DNA of 64,000 bases, taken from the NCBI GenBank assembly GCA_021772775.1, contig JAJFLH010000031.1, forward strand, positions 100,334 through 164,333, in the 5' to 3' direction. Shown one piece after another: positions 27,010-35,927 of this stretch. The number at the start of each line of letters is the position of its first letter. Positions within the stretch are counted from its first letter, which is position 1. Under the pieces are notes generated by a model. The model saw nothing but the letters and a program-made list of their open reading frames with translations. It searched no databases and had not been told where the DNA came from. The position numbers were made by a program, and so were the translations under genes. Origin of the DNA: Mariprofundus sp. GTDB lineage: Bacteria; Pseudomonadota; Zetaproteobacteria; Mariprofundales; Mariprofundaceae.

Positions 27010-29499
27010 TTATTCATTCAATAGTTTAGAAAAAAGTTTCATTAATTTAGTTTCGCCACCCTTAAGTTGCCGTTTGGCAATATAGGCATTCGCTCCTGCA
27101 TCAAGTGCTCGTTTGCGCTCAGCTTCTGTTGCACGCGTAGCAATTATGATAATCGGCAAGGTATATTTTAGCTTATGACGAAAGTGCTTGATCAATGCAA
27201 TGCCATCAATATCAGGCATTTCAAGGTCAGTAACTATGAGGCTATATTCATTCAGACTAACTTTTTCCAGTGCATCTGCCCCGCCCATTGCGGTATCGAC
27301 ATGAAAGCCCATTTTTTCAAACAGCTTCTTCTCAATGTTAAGTGCTATTCTGGAATCATCGATGAGTAAAACACGCTGATCAAATTTAATATCTTCACTA
27401 AAAGTCTGTTCTAACACATCAAGATCAGGGGCTGTGCGCCACATCTCTTTTAAACCGTTGGGCTCGATGATTAAATGTACAGCACCATCATTGGTGATAG
27501 TACAGCCCATCAAACCTGCCGGCTGATAGTGTTTGAGGTAAGGGTCAAGCTCTCGAATCATGACCTCGCTTGTATTCATGATTTCATCCACAACGATAGC
27601 TAGAAACCCTTCCAAATGTTCGACAATCAACAGCTTGGCTTGCTCAGCCGCAGCTTTATCAGTATCACCGCCCATCGCATCACGCAGATCAATAACGGGA
27701 ACACGATGCTCGTTAAAATTGATGTAGCCCCTACTGAATGGCCCGGCTCCCTTTTGGATCTCTTGATCTTTTAGCGGTACAGCCTGCACTACCAGGTTAT
27801 CAAGCATTGCGAAGCTATTACTAGCAATACGAAACAGTTTGGCTTTCTGTATTGTAAGGCTGACGGGGAAAATCATACTGAACTGTGTCCCCTGCCCCTT
27901 TTCACTATGGATGTGAATATTTCCAGTTAACTCACTCATGACATCAAGCACAATAGCCATGCCCATACCACGCCCTGCTAGTTCGGTTGCGTCTTCCAAT
28001 GTTGAAAAGCCAGGATGAAAAATAAGCTCTAGAATTTCTGATCTGTCCATATCTTCAGCTTCAGATTGACTGATAATACTGTGAGCAATGGCTTTTTCTC
28101 TGATCTCATCAACATCCATACCCTTGCCATCATCCGTGATGTTAAGTTGAATGGTGTTGCCTTGTTGTTTTGCACTAATGGTGATTTGACCCTCTTCGGG
28201 TTTACCACATTTAAGTCGCTCTTCTGGTGTCTCAATACCGTGTGAGATCGCATTATTAATCAAGTGAATCATGGGTTCAGTTAACGATTCAGCAGCAAGT
28301 TGATCCATCTCAACAGAGTCACCTGTGACCAGTAGCTCTACTGATTTACCACTGCGTTTCGTAAGGTCTCGGACGGTGCGTGGAAATATTGCAAACACAC
28401 TACTCAAAGGCCTAAGCATTAACCCCAATAGTTGGTCCCTTACACCATCTAACATACTAAATGCATGGTTTTGCTGTTGAAGCAGTGCGGTATTGCATTG
28501 CTGAAGTTGGCGAAGATGGCGATCAAGCAATGTTTGAATGGGAGCCATCGCGGTTAAATTGTCGGCATTATCCGACATGATTTTATCTTTCACAAGACGA
28601 AAGTCACGAGCAAGGCTTAGCAGCTGTCTCTCGGCTGACTCTTCTCGATGTCGAACGGCAGCCAGTTCAACCACCTGATTAGAAAGTTGATTCAGACGGC
28701 CACCGTCTACACGCAGGAAATTTCCCGATGTTGTTTGTGGGGTGTTATCTTCAAGGCTTAGGGCTGGTAAGTCAGGCCTGAAGTTCGTGGTGACGGCGGG
28801 AGATTGTTGGGTGGACTCTGCCACTTCCAGAGCGGCCTCAGACTCTACTGGCTCCACATCAGCAGTTTCTTCAACCTCTACACGAGCCTCTGCTTTAATC
28901 GTTTCTGTGTTGTCCTGTTCTTTTGCATCATTATTATCGAGAGACACTTCAATGCTTCCCATCACCGCAGCAATCAGATTATGGGCCACTTTAGTTTTCT
29001 TCTTACGGCGAACCCTTTTTCTTGGAGCTGGTGCTTCTACTGCACTGGGGGTATCGCTACTCTCAGTTGTTGTTTCTTTGTTAATTGTGGCTTTTATCGC
29101 CTCAAGATCAGCATTAAACTCTTTCTTTAGCTCTTCTAGCTTTGCTTGTTTCAATGTTATGTCCAATCGTACCTCAGCATCTTGATGCTTTAATCTTGAC
29201 TGCAAACTGTCATGTAAATCCAATAGAAATTGAATGATTGGCAAGCGGTTTGCAGGCAAATCAGTAGTAACTAAATCAACGGCATCTTCGAACACATGGC
29301 ATAAATCGCTGATATCCTGAACGCCCAACATTTGAGCTGATCCCTTGATGGTATGCACATTCCTGCGAAGTTGAATTAACCCCGCACTATCCAGTTCGCC
29401 AGCCTCTAATGAGACCAATTTCTGATTAATAATTTGCAAGCGGCCTCTGGCTTCATCAAAGAATTCCGCCAGAAAACCGCTCACATCAAATTTGGACAT
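27010..29499 (-). CDS. cheA: CheA-type hybrid histidine kinase with C-terminal receiver domain
   Basis: The 829-residue protein holds, in order: an Hpt domain with phosphoryl His49 in NVHTIKGSAQML; an acidic/basic linker (150-260) with RKRVRRKKKTK; the dimer helix pair; an HATPase domain (HLINNAISHGIETPEER, ITDDGKGMD, GRGMGMAIV); a CheW-like domain; and a receiver from about residue 705 (LLIDDSR, acceptor Asp in IVTDLEMPD, Lys in the IAKRQLKGG region). This ChpA/FrzE-like layout is typical of pilus or alternative-function chemosensory systems. It is last in the operon, nine bases after the MCP gene. A hybrid receiver can act as phosphate sink or output. There is no separate cheY, cheB or cheR in the cluster. 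Confidence 0.94.
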   Translation of the reverse strand: MSKFDVSGFLAEFFDEARGRLQIINQKLVSLEAGELDSAGLIQLRRNVHTIKGSAQMLGVQDISDLCHVFEDAVDLVTTDLPANRLPIIQFLLDLHDSLQSRLKHQDAEVRLDITLKQAKLEELKKEFNADLEAIKATINKETTTESSDTPSAVEAPAPRKRVRRKKKTKVAHNLIAAVMGSIEVSLDNNDAKEQDNTETIKAEARVEVEETADVEPVESEAALEVAESTQQSPAVTTNFRPDLPALSLEDNTPQTTSGNFLRVDGGRLNQLSNQVVELAAVRHREESAERQLLSLARDFRLVKDKIMSDNADNLTAMAPIQTLLDRHLRQLQQCNTALLQQQNHAFSMLDGVRDQLLGLMLRPLSSVFAIFPRTVRDLTKRSGKSVELLVTGDSVEMDQLAAESLTEPMIHLINNAISHGIETPEERLKCGKPEEGQITISAKQQGNTIQLNITDDGKGMDVDEIREKAIAHSIISQSEAEDMDRSEILELIFHPGFSTLEDATELAGRGMGMAIVLDVMSELTGNIHIHSEKGQGTQFSMIFPVSLTIQKAKLFRIASNSFAMLDNLVVQAVPLKDQEIQKGAGPFSRGYINFNEHRVPVIDLRDAMGGDTDKAAAEQAKLLIVEHLEGFLAIVVDEIMNTSEVMIRELDPYLKHYQPAGLMGCTITNDGAVHLIIEPNGLKEMWRTAPDLDVLEQTFSEDIKFDQRVLLIDDSRIALNIEKKLFEKMGFHVDTAMGGADALEKVSLNEYSLIVTDLEMPDIDGIALIKHFRHKLKYTLPIIIIATRATEAERKRALDAGANAYIAKRQLKGGETKLMKLFSKLLNE

Positions 29500-29507
29500 A
29501 TGATCTA

Positions 29508-30944
29508 TCAGGTCATGTTCTGCAGACTTTCGGATGCTTCAGTCAAACGTGTGGATGCTTCTTGATAGGCCTGCAATTTATCATCTGAGCTATGTAACAG
29601 TTGGGCGATATGCTTGAGTACATGCAAGATCTTTTTGTTTCTTTCATTTTGTTGCTCAACTGCTTTGACAATGATTGCTGAGGACTGGCCATTCGTTTCA
29701 GACAGGTTTTCTATTCTGTTCAGCATGTCTGAAGTGTTCTGGATGACTTCGACACCTTTACCGACATAAGCAAGACTTTCCGCAGTTGCTTTCGATGCAT
29801 CGCCAGAAGCGCTGGAGACAGCTTGCATAGAAGTACGAATATCATCGGCGAAACCGCGAATCTGATCTGCCATGCGTTGTACTTCATTGGTAATCGATGA
29901 ACCACCATCAATTGAAGCATTCAAAGCAAGTAAGTTTGCTTCATCTGCAACTTCTTGAATCTGCTCTAACGACTGAAAAACCTTTGTTGCTTTTTCGCTG
30001 ATTACACCAGTATTCGTAGACAGAAGTTCCACACTTCCACGGACGCCTGTAATTGAAGTGAGAGCATGTTCAATCTCTACAACACCACCTTTAGCAAAAG
30101 AAGATATCACACCAGAGTTCTTTTCTAACTTACTGGTAGCAACAGGTATTTTTGCACCGGATACAGAGATAAGTTCAAGTCCTTTGATGACTTTTTCCAT
30201 AAATTTGGATTGCTGCTCAGTGATGCTGGCTTGTACTTTATTTGCCTCGAGAATATCACCAGCACTCTCAGCCACATTATTAGAAGCTTTTGATACTGTT
30301 TGAGCATGTCTCATCAGTTTCCTGTTAAGGAACTCTAACAACAGAATGATCAATACGATAAAGCCCAGCAATAGATACAACTGCATAGATGCCTGCTCTT
30401 CACGCTGGTTAGAGCTGCGTTTTAGCTGCTCTTCCATACCTTTCACTATGGCATCTACTTTGACTTGGGATTGCAATACCAGACTTTGCGCAATCACCGC
30501 AACTTGTGGTGCCTGACTAGCTGTAATTTTTCCATCTGCAACATCACTGGCGATATTGAGAACCTCAGCCATCAGGCTATTCATCTGATCAAGAGATTCT
30601 AGATCCTGGGCCGTTAAATGCTTAATAGATTTGATATCTTCATAACGCTCACCGAAGTTTTTGATCGCGGCATTAATTTTAGCAAAGTTTTTTGTACTTG
30701 CAGTCATCGTGAAATCGTTGATAGGTATCATAACATCTGAAATAGATGCTTTAAATTGACCTAAACGAGACTGGTCATCATAAACTGCCACCAGAGTATT
30801 TGTATTGGCGCTATCGCGTAATGATGCGAAGAAAATAATACCAATCAATACGATAAAAAGCAGTAATGACAACATAAAGTTGCGATTAGCTAACTGATTA
30901 AGTGATACCTGATTCCCCGGTGCTGATTCTGTTTTTTCGTTCAT
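29508..30944 (-). CDS. Divergent methyl-accepting chemotaxis protein
   Basis: At 478 residues it has two transmembrane helices (about 25-45 and 190-208) around a helical periplasmic sensor. The cytoplasmic part is a long coiled coil. The signalling tip reads EANLLALNASIDGG followed directly by SSITNEVQRMADQIRGFADD. Canonical receptors have LALNAAIEAARAGE followed by GRGFAVVA, so the glycine-rich segment is altered and seems shortened. No clear HAMP unit and no C-terminal CheR-binding pentapeptide are present, in keeping with the lack of cheR/cheB. It probably senses something in the periplasm and controls the adjacent CheA. Confidence 0.85.
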   Translation of the reverse strand: MNEKTESAPGNQVSLNQLANRNFMLSLLLFIVLIGIIFFASLRDSANTNTLVAVYDDQSRLGQFKASISDVMIPINDFTMTASTKNFAKINAAIKNFGERYEDIKSIKHLTAQDLESLDQMNSLMAEVLNIASDVADGKITASQAPQVAVIAQSLVLQSQVKVDAIVKGMEEQLKRSSNQREEQASMQLYLLLGFIVLIILLLEFLNRKLMRHAQTVSKASNNVAESAGDILEANKVQASITEQQSKFMEKVIKGLELISVSGAKIPVATSKLEKNSGVISSFAKGGVVEIEHALTSITGVRGSVELLSTNTGVISEKATKVFQSLEQIQEVADEANLLALNASIDGGSSITNEVQRMADQIRGFADDIRTSMQAVSSASGDASKATAESLAYVGKGVEVIQNTSDMLNRIENLSETNGQSSAIIVKAVEQQNERNKKILHVLKHIAQLLHSSDDKLQAYQEASTRLTEASESLQNMT

Positions 30945-30994
30945 ATTCCCCCCTACTTTATAATATAAAATTTAAAACTGTGTAAATTTAAAAG

Positions 30995-31438
30995 CTAGTG
31001 CAATAAACTGATGCATTGTAGTAGATCATATGCGACACCATCAATTTCAATACGGTAGACACTGTCACCATTATTGTCTGCGTTGGCAAGTACGCTATGC
31101 TCTGCTTTTTGCATCTTACTTACTTCATCCACCCATATTCCGACATGCATGGCGTTATGACGCAAGAGTAAGAACCGTGTTCGTGGGCCAACCTTCCTCT
31201 GGCAACGTGGTAGTGAAGTAACACCGCCAGCATCTATAATACAATAAACCTGACCATTTACATTGACCAAGCCAATAACATGATCTGGCCCCATAGGAAC
31301 TGGCGTTAACGTTTTGGGACGGAGCACTTCTTTAATCTCCGATGAACGAACCAGAACCTGTTGCCCATTTATTACGGTGTGTAATAAATCAATCTGCTCC
31401 TCTACTCTGTTTGAGGTGGAATCTATGGATGCAGACAT
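30995..31438 (-). CDS. cheW: CheW-like adaptor protein
   Basis: A 147-residue single CheW domain with ITEEVLRP-like SSEIKEVLRPKTLTPVPMGP and VIGLVNVNGQVYCIIDAGG. It couples the receptor to CheA. Its ATG overlaps the stop of the receiver-bearing frame upstream, so translation is coupled. It is shorter than E. coli CheW in the N-terminal strand region but complete in its core. Confidence 0.88.
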   Translation of the reverse strand: MSASIDSTSNRVEEQIDLLHTVINGQQVLVRSSEIKEVLRPKTLTPVPMGPDHVIGLVNVNGQVYCIIDAGGVTSLPRCQRKVGPRTRFLLLRHNAMHVGIWVDEVSKMQKAEHSVLANADNNGDSVYRIEIDGVAYDLLQCISLLH

Positions 31439-32163
31439 TATTGCATTCCCTTGCTTCTAGAAATAATATGCTCGTATAAATTCAATGTTTTCTTTACCCG
31501 CGCTTGAAGTTTCAGTGGCTCAACTGGCTTGCCAATATAATCATCTGCGCCAGCATTAAAACCCTGTACTTCATCATCTTCATTTTTTCGTGCCGTTAAC
31601 ATAATAATTGGCACATCATTAAAACGTTCCTGCTCACGCATCCTCCTGAGCAGTTCAATGCCATTCATGTTAGGCATTTCATAGTCCGTTAGCACAAGAT
31701 TAGGTTTATAGCGTTGAAGTATATTCCATGCCTGTTGCCCATCTTCCGCCTGCATAACCTTATAACCATCTGCATCTAAAACAAATTCAACCAGATTACG
31801 AACACTGATGGAGTCATCGACGACAAGAATAGTTTTCTGCTCCGTCGCTACTTTTTTCTGTGCGTTAACCTTATCCATTTGGCGTTGTGTTTCACCAAAA
31901 CTCATCAACTGTTGATCATCATCAAGATGTTCAGCCATATTATAACGCTCTGGTAAGGTTGAAGCTCGAACTACCTCCTGTAAGCTGGTCTGTCCGGCCA
32001 AAGCCTTGGATAAACCGTCTTCAAACAAGGTGAGCATATCATCCTCTCTGGCTGCTTGCATCAACTCACGATCAGTAGCACCACGCGAAATCAGTTTGCG
32101 CATCCGATCATTGACATAGAGCACTTCGTGAACGCCCAAGCGCCCCTTGTAGCCAATATTCAT
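31438..32163 (-). CDS. C-terminal part of a PilB/GspE-type ATPase fused to a response-regulator receiver
   Basis: The 241-residue frame starts inside the ATPase family. MNIGYKGRLGVHEVLYVND is the conserved region right after the zinc tetracysteine, and the C-terminal helical subdomain follows. From about residue 110 it becomes a receiver domain (TILVVDDSISVRNLVEF, acceptor Asp in LVLTDYEMPNMNG, Lys in YIGKPVEPL). One base upstream the other frame reads CKYCMNIGYKGR, which supplies the missing second Cys pair. It is therefore the continuation of the upstream frame at 32160-33638. Whether the cell makes one protein (by frameshifting or sequence correction) or two is open. Confidence 0.85.
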   Translation of the reverse strand: MNIGYKGRLGVHEVLYVNDRMRKLISRGATDRELMQAAREDDMLTLFEDGLSKALAGQTSLQEVVRASTLPERYNMAEHLDDDQQLMSFGETQRQMDKVNAQKKVATEQKTILVVDDSISVRNLVEFVLDADGYKVMQAEDGQQAWNILQRYKPNLVLTDYEMPNMNGIELLRRMREQERFNDVPIIMLTARKNEDDEVQGFNAGADDYIGKPVEPLKLQARVKKTLNLYEHIISRSKGMQ

Positions 32164-33638
32164 GCAATATTTACACCTACTTTGTCATAAAAAACAACGT
32201 CTTCAGGGATACCGAGTCGTTCGATCCATTCTGAATCAGGCTTGAGCTGTTTGCGGCACTTTGGACATAAACGACGTACCAAACGCTGTGCCACGATTAA
32301 ATTAAGTGATGATGCTAACATTGATGACTCTATGCCCATATCAAGCAAGCGCGTGATAGTTGAAGGAGCATCGTTGGTATGCAGCGTTGATAACACCAGA
32401 TGGCCGGTCTGAGCAGCATGCAAAGCTATTTCAGCTGTCTCTTCATCACGAATTTCGCCTACCATCACCACATCAGGATCCTGTCGTAATATTGAACGCA
32501 GCACTGCCGGGAATGTCATGCCAGCTTTGGGATTCACTAAAACCCGATTAATACCATCAATTTGAAATTCTACGGGGTCTTCAATGGTGATCAGATTCAT
32601 CTCTTCATTTTTGATATGGTGAAGAAATGAATAGAGCGTCGTTGTTTTTCCACTACCGGTTGGGCCAGTCACCAAAACTGCTCCGGTAGGTGCTGTGATA
32701 CACTCGCGAATACGTTTGTATGCAATTTTCTCAAAGCAGAGCACATCAAGGTTCAGGGCCAGGCCACCTTTGTCCAAAATGCGCATCACAACCTTTTCAC
32801 CATGCAGTGCAGGCAAGGTTGAAATGCGCATATCGTAACTCTTGCCCCATAGCTTCACGCGAGCACGGCCATCTTGTGGCGTTCGCGAATTGGAAATATC
32901 CAATTTGGACATAATCTTAACGCGAGAAGTAACCAGAGGATGTACTTTAGAGGGGAAACGAATCATTGGTCTTAATCGACCATCTACACGTAAGCGCACA
33001 ATGCTTTGGTTTTCACCGGGTTCAATATGTATATCCGATGAGCCAATCTTCATGGCTTGGATAATGACCCCATTAACCAATTTAATGATCGGAGAGTCTT
33101 CTGCTCCACGCTTAAGCTCATCCAGGCTTGAGGTCTCTTGCCTAACAGACATTTCCTGAGTCAATGTATGGTCTTCATCCAAATCATCGACCACAGCATC
33201 AAATGCTGTATCAGAGTTTTGATAAAGCTCACGAATTTTGGCTTGAATATGGTCAGGTCGAGAGAACCTTGCAATAATGCGTTTACCCAGTTTAAACGCC
33301 AGCGCATCAAGCATGCCTACATCATTAGGGTTTGCTGTTGCAATAAAAATGTCTGTATCATTTTGTTTGATCGGTATAAAAGCGTAATCTCTGCATAACT
33401 TGTCAGAACAAATCTGCAGTAACCTTTCATCTATTTTACAACCACGCAGATCAACATAAGGTGTTTTGAATATCTTTGAGAGTGCATTTAACAGCACAGC
33501 ATCTTCGACATCATGCATTTCTAGTAAGGTGGCAATAAGATTTTTATTATCGCTCTTGGCTATAGTCTCAGCCTTAGTCAGCTGGGCTTCAGTAAGTACG
33601 CCCGATTGAATCAATTGCAGCTGATATTTTAAGTGCAT
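32160..33638 (-). CDS. PilB/GspE/MshE-type traffic ATPase, N-terminal and core part (ends by frameshift)
   Basis: The 492-residue frame has an MshEN-type N-terminal domain (about 1-140), the Walker A motif GPTGSGKTT (325-333), the Asp box ITIEDPVEFQ, Walker B DPDVVMVGEIRDEETAEI and the His box STLHTNDA. These motors power type IV pilus extension or type II secretion. The first zinc pair CPKC lies at 458-461, but the frame then ends in FYDKVGVNIA. A one-base backward shift at 32175 gives VGCKYCMNIGYKGR and continues into the receiver-bearing frame. The intact product would be about 734 residues and is first in the chemosensory operon. No pilin genes lie nearby. Confidence 0.92.
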   Translation of the reverse strand: MHLKYQLQLIQSGVLTEAQLTKAETIAKSDNKNLIATLLEMHDVEDAVLLNALSKIFKTPYVDLRGCKIDERLLQICSDKLCRDYAFIPIKQNDTDIFIATANPNDVGMLDALAFKLGKRIIARFSRPDHIQAKIRELYQNSDTAFDAVVDDLDEDHTLTQEMSVRQETSSLDELKRGAEDSPIIKLVNGVIIQAMKIGSSDIHIEPGENQSIVRLRVDGRLRPMIRFPSKVHPLVTSRVKIMSKLDISNSRTPQDGRARVKLWGKSYDMRISTLPALHGEKVVMRILDKGGLALNLDVLCFEKIAYKRIRECITAPTGAVLVTGPTGSGKTTTLYSFLHHIKNEEMNLITIEDPVEFQIDGINRVLVNPKAGMTFPAVLRSILRQDPDVVMVGEIRDEETAEIALHAAQTGHLVLSTLHTNDAPSTITRLLDMGIESSMLASSLNLIVAQRLVRRLCPKCRKQLKPDSEWIERLGIPEDVVFYDKVGVNIA

Positions 33639-33877
33639 ATGGCTCAGTACTCGCTCATTTGTTTATTTCATAAACTACTTCGGAACTATTGTACCATACT
33701 TTCTCTGTTCGCATCCAAAAAAATGAACATCAGAAAGATGTGTCGTTGATGGTGTTTAGAATATTTACGCAAAAGGTTCTAGAAAAAGGTTTAACACAAA
33801 AAGATCAATTGAATGACAGGCCTGCGAATCTAACAAGTGGTTTTCTGTGTTGTTATAAAGTTACATAAAGAAAACAC

Positions 33878-33909
33878 CACTGGGCTTGCGTACTGCTACA
33901 AGCCCAGTG
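33878..33909 (-). terminator. Terminator after the secreted-protein pair
   Basis: An exact 11-base stem, CACTGGGCTTG/CAAGCCCAGTG, has a ten-base loop and is followed on the minus strand by GTGTTTTCTTT. It ends the transcript of 33952-34759. The rest of the gap 33639-33951 shows no gene and must hold the promoter of the ATPase-chemosensory operon; I could not identify it firmly. Confidence 0.8.
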
Positions 33910-33951
33910 TTTCGTGCTTTCCTGTCTTAGCAATCAAGACTATTCAGTCAA

Positions 33952-34485
33952 TTAATCTCCAGTACTTACGTTGGCATAAAAAGCAGTTCCGCTCTCTTCA
34001 TCTTCATACAGCTCAACCCACGCTTCAATACCTTGATCGGAATCGGGTAAGCTGGCCATAGGAATAATAGCCGATATATTTTCATTCAAAGAATCAAGGA
34101 TTTTACACAAGCCTCCGATCTCAAACGACAAATTATTTTCATCTTCACTGGTCTCCAAAAAGGACAAACTACAAGAGATGCCAATATCGTTCAGACCTTC
34201 CGAAGATTCACGCAACACATCCTGCTGCAGGTTAATTACATCTTCAGTAATTGAATTCCTCGTATGAGAAAGCAACAAAAGCTGAGAACCTTCCATAACA
34301 TTAATAAAATCACTGAATTTACCCAGCACAATAGGCTCAAACTCAAAACCATCAGAAACCTTTTGAAGCACTGCAAAGTTAATATTTCTGATTTCAGTCG
34401 CTGTTGTGATCAAAGGAGCTCCAATCATAAGGCAGAGCAGGATAAGTGCTTTTATCTTATATTGAACGGATAGCATAGATTGCAT
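33952..34485 (-). CDS. Hypothetical secreted protein
   Basis: A 177-residue protein with a signal peptide (hydrophobic ALILLCLMIGAPLITTATE, cleavage near residue 30) and an acidic mature part containing two Cys, which may form a disulfide. No family is recognised. Its start overlaps the upstream small gene by 29 bases, so they share a transcript. ATG 34476 is an equally possible start. Confidence 0.65.
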   Translation of the reverse strand: MQSMLSVQYKIKALILLCLMIGAPLITTATEIRNINFAVLQKVSDGFEFEPIVLGKFSDFINVMEGSQLLLLSHTRNSITEDVINLQQDVLRESSEGLNDIGISCSLSFLETSEDENNLSFEIGGLCKILDSLNENISAIIPMASLPDSDQGIEAWVELYEDEESGTAFYANVSTGD

Positions 34486-34759
34486 CCTCCATCATCTGCT
34501 GGATTTTAGTATCCATAGCACGACGCATTCGATCCACATCTTTCTTTCTCAAACCAGCTTTTTCAAGCTCATCAAAATCTTTCATACTCCCCATTGCATC
34601 ACGCAACTTCTTGATAATAAGTGTCACTCGTTTCATACCCGCACTCGCCGATTCAGCAGCTTGCGCATGTTGATAGCCCATCGAAGCAGTAGAAATTGAG
34701 AGTGGCGCATAAAAGGCAAACGCCATCGCGAGCGTAAGTGCCAGTATATATTTTTTCAT
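34457..34759 (-). CDS. Hypothetical small exported protein
   Basis: A 100-residue protein with a signal peptide (cleavage near AQA-AE, about residue 35) and a basic, helical mature part (LIIKKLRDAMGSMKDFDELE, KKDVDRMRRAMDTKIQQMME). No family is recognised. It pairs with an acidic exported protein encoded by the overlapping next gene, so the two may form a complex in the periplasm. This is inference from charge and overlap. Confidence 0.65.
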   Translation of the reverse strand: MKKYILALTLAMAFAFYAPLSISTASMGYQHAQAAESASAGMKRVTLIIKKLRDAMGSMKDFDELEKAGLRKKDVDRMRRAMDTKIQQMMEDAIYAIRSI

Positions 34760-34943
34760 TATCAGTCCCCCTATCCATTGATATATGTGTATATGAACAA
34801 TAAAAACATATCATGTCAAGACTATTAAATGAAAATAAAAACACAAATAGAGTAGCTATTTGCAATATTTAGGCTTCTTCATTCGCTGGTTACTTGAGCA
34901 AGATGGAGATGGCTTTGGTTGCAACACAAGCTAGAGTTCGCAG

Positions 34944-35927
34944 GTGATTTCATACTTATTTAAACGCCTTGCTGGCATGATCCCATTACTGTTTGGTATT
35001 ACCATCATATCTTTTGGCATGATGCATCTTGCTCCGGGTGAACCCAGTGTAGTTGGGCAGGAGTTTAACCCCAAAGTTTCTTCTCAAGATATTGAGAGAC
35101 TACGTTCCTACTATGGTCTCGACAAACCTCTGCATGAACAATATTTCAATTGGTTGAAACGGCTGGTCGTGCTCGACTTCGGACAATCTTTTTCAGCCGA
35201 CGGTCGCGCTGTGATTGATAAAATATCAGAACGAATTTCTGTTACTTTATGGATCAGCCTTTTGGCTATGTTCTTTATTATTATGATTGCCATCCCTATT
35301 GGGGTCGCCAGTGCTGTGCGGCAAGACTCATGGTTTGATAAGGGCATGACTGTTTTTGTCTTTATTGGTTTTGCTATCCCCTCTTTCTGGTTGGCTCTGT
35401 TATTGATGATTGCTTTGGGGGTGAATCTGAATTGGCTACCCATTTCCGGTTTGCATGACTATAGCTGGGAACAGATGGGGTGGTGGCAACAGCAAGTTGA
35501 TTTGCTCAAACATCTGATTCTACCTGTGTTTGTTTCTGCTATTGGTGGCCTCGCCGGCATGAGTCGCTTCATGCGAACGGGTATGTTGGATGTTATTCGT
35601 TCCGATTATATTACAACAGCCCGTGCGATGGGGCTGCCGGAATCGAAGATACGTTATCAATTGGCACTGAAAAATGCCGTACTACCTATTATCACACTGC
35701 TTGGTCTATCCATACCGGGCTTGATTGGTGGCTCTGTGATTGTTGAACAGGTATTTTCGCTACCCGGCATGGGGCTATTATTCTTTGAAGCAGTGATGTC
35801 GCGTGATTATCCATTGGTTATGGGGATTACAGTGATTGGCGCTGTGTTGACCCTGTTCGGAAATCTAATCGCTGACTTAGCTTATGCATGGGTTGATCCA
35901 CGCATGCGCAATGGCGGTAAATCATGA
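34944..35927 (+). CDS. Peptide/nickel-type ABC transporter permease (DppB-like)
   Basis: This 327-residue protein starts with the typical family N-terminus (ISYLFKRLAGMIPLLFGITI) and has six membrane helices. The EAA-loop region is TARAMGLPESKIRYQLALKNAVLP. The start is GTG 34944, placed by match to the family. It overlaps the DppC-like gene by four bases. No substrate-binding protein or DppD/F ATPase is present nearby, so the rest of the transporter must be encoded elsewhere. Confidence 0.9.
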   Translation: MISYLFKRLAGMIPLLFGITIISFGMMHLAPGEPSVVGQEFNPKVSSQDIERLRSYYGLDKPLHEQYFNWLKRLVVLDFGQSFSADGRAVIDKISERISVTLWISLLAMFFIIMIAIPIGVASAVRQDSWFDKGMTVFVFIGFAIPSFWLALLLMIALGVNLNWLPISGLHDYSWEQMGWWQQQVDLLKHLILPVFVSAIGGLAGMSRFMRTGMLDVIRSDYITTARAMGLPESKIRYQLALKNAVLPIITLLGLSIPGLIGGSVIVEQVFSLPGMGLLFFEAVMSRDYPLVMGITVIGAVLTLFGNLIADLAYAWVDPRMRNGGKS

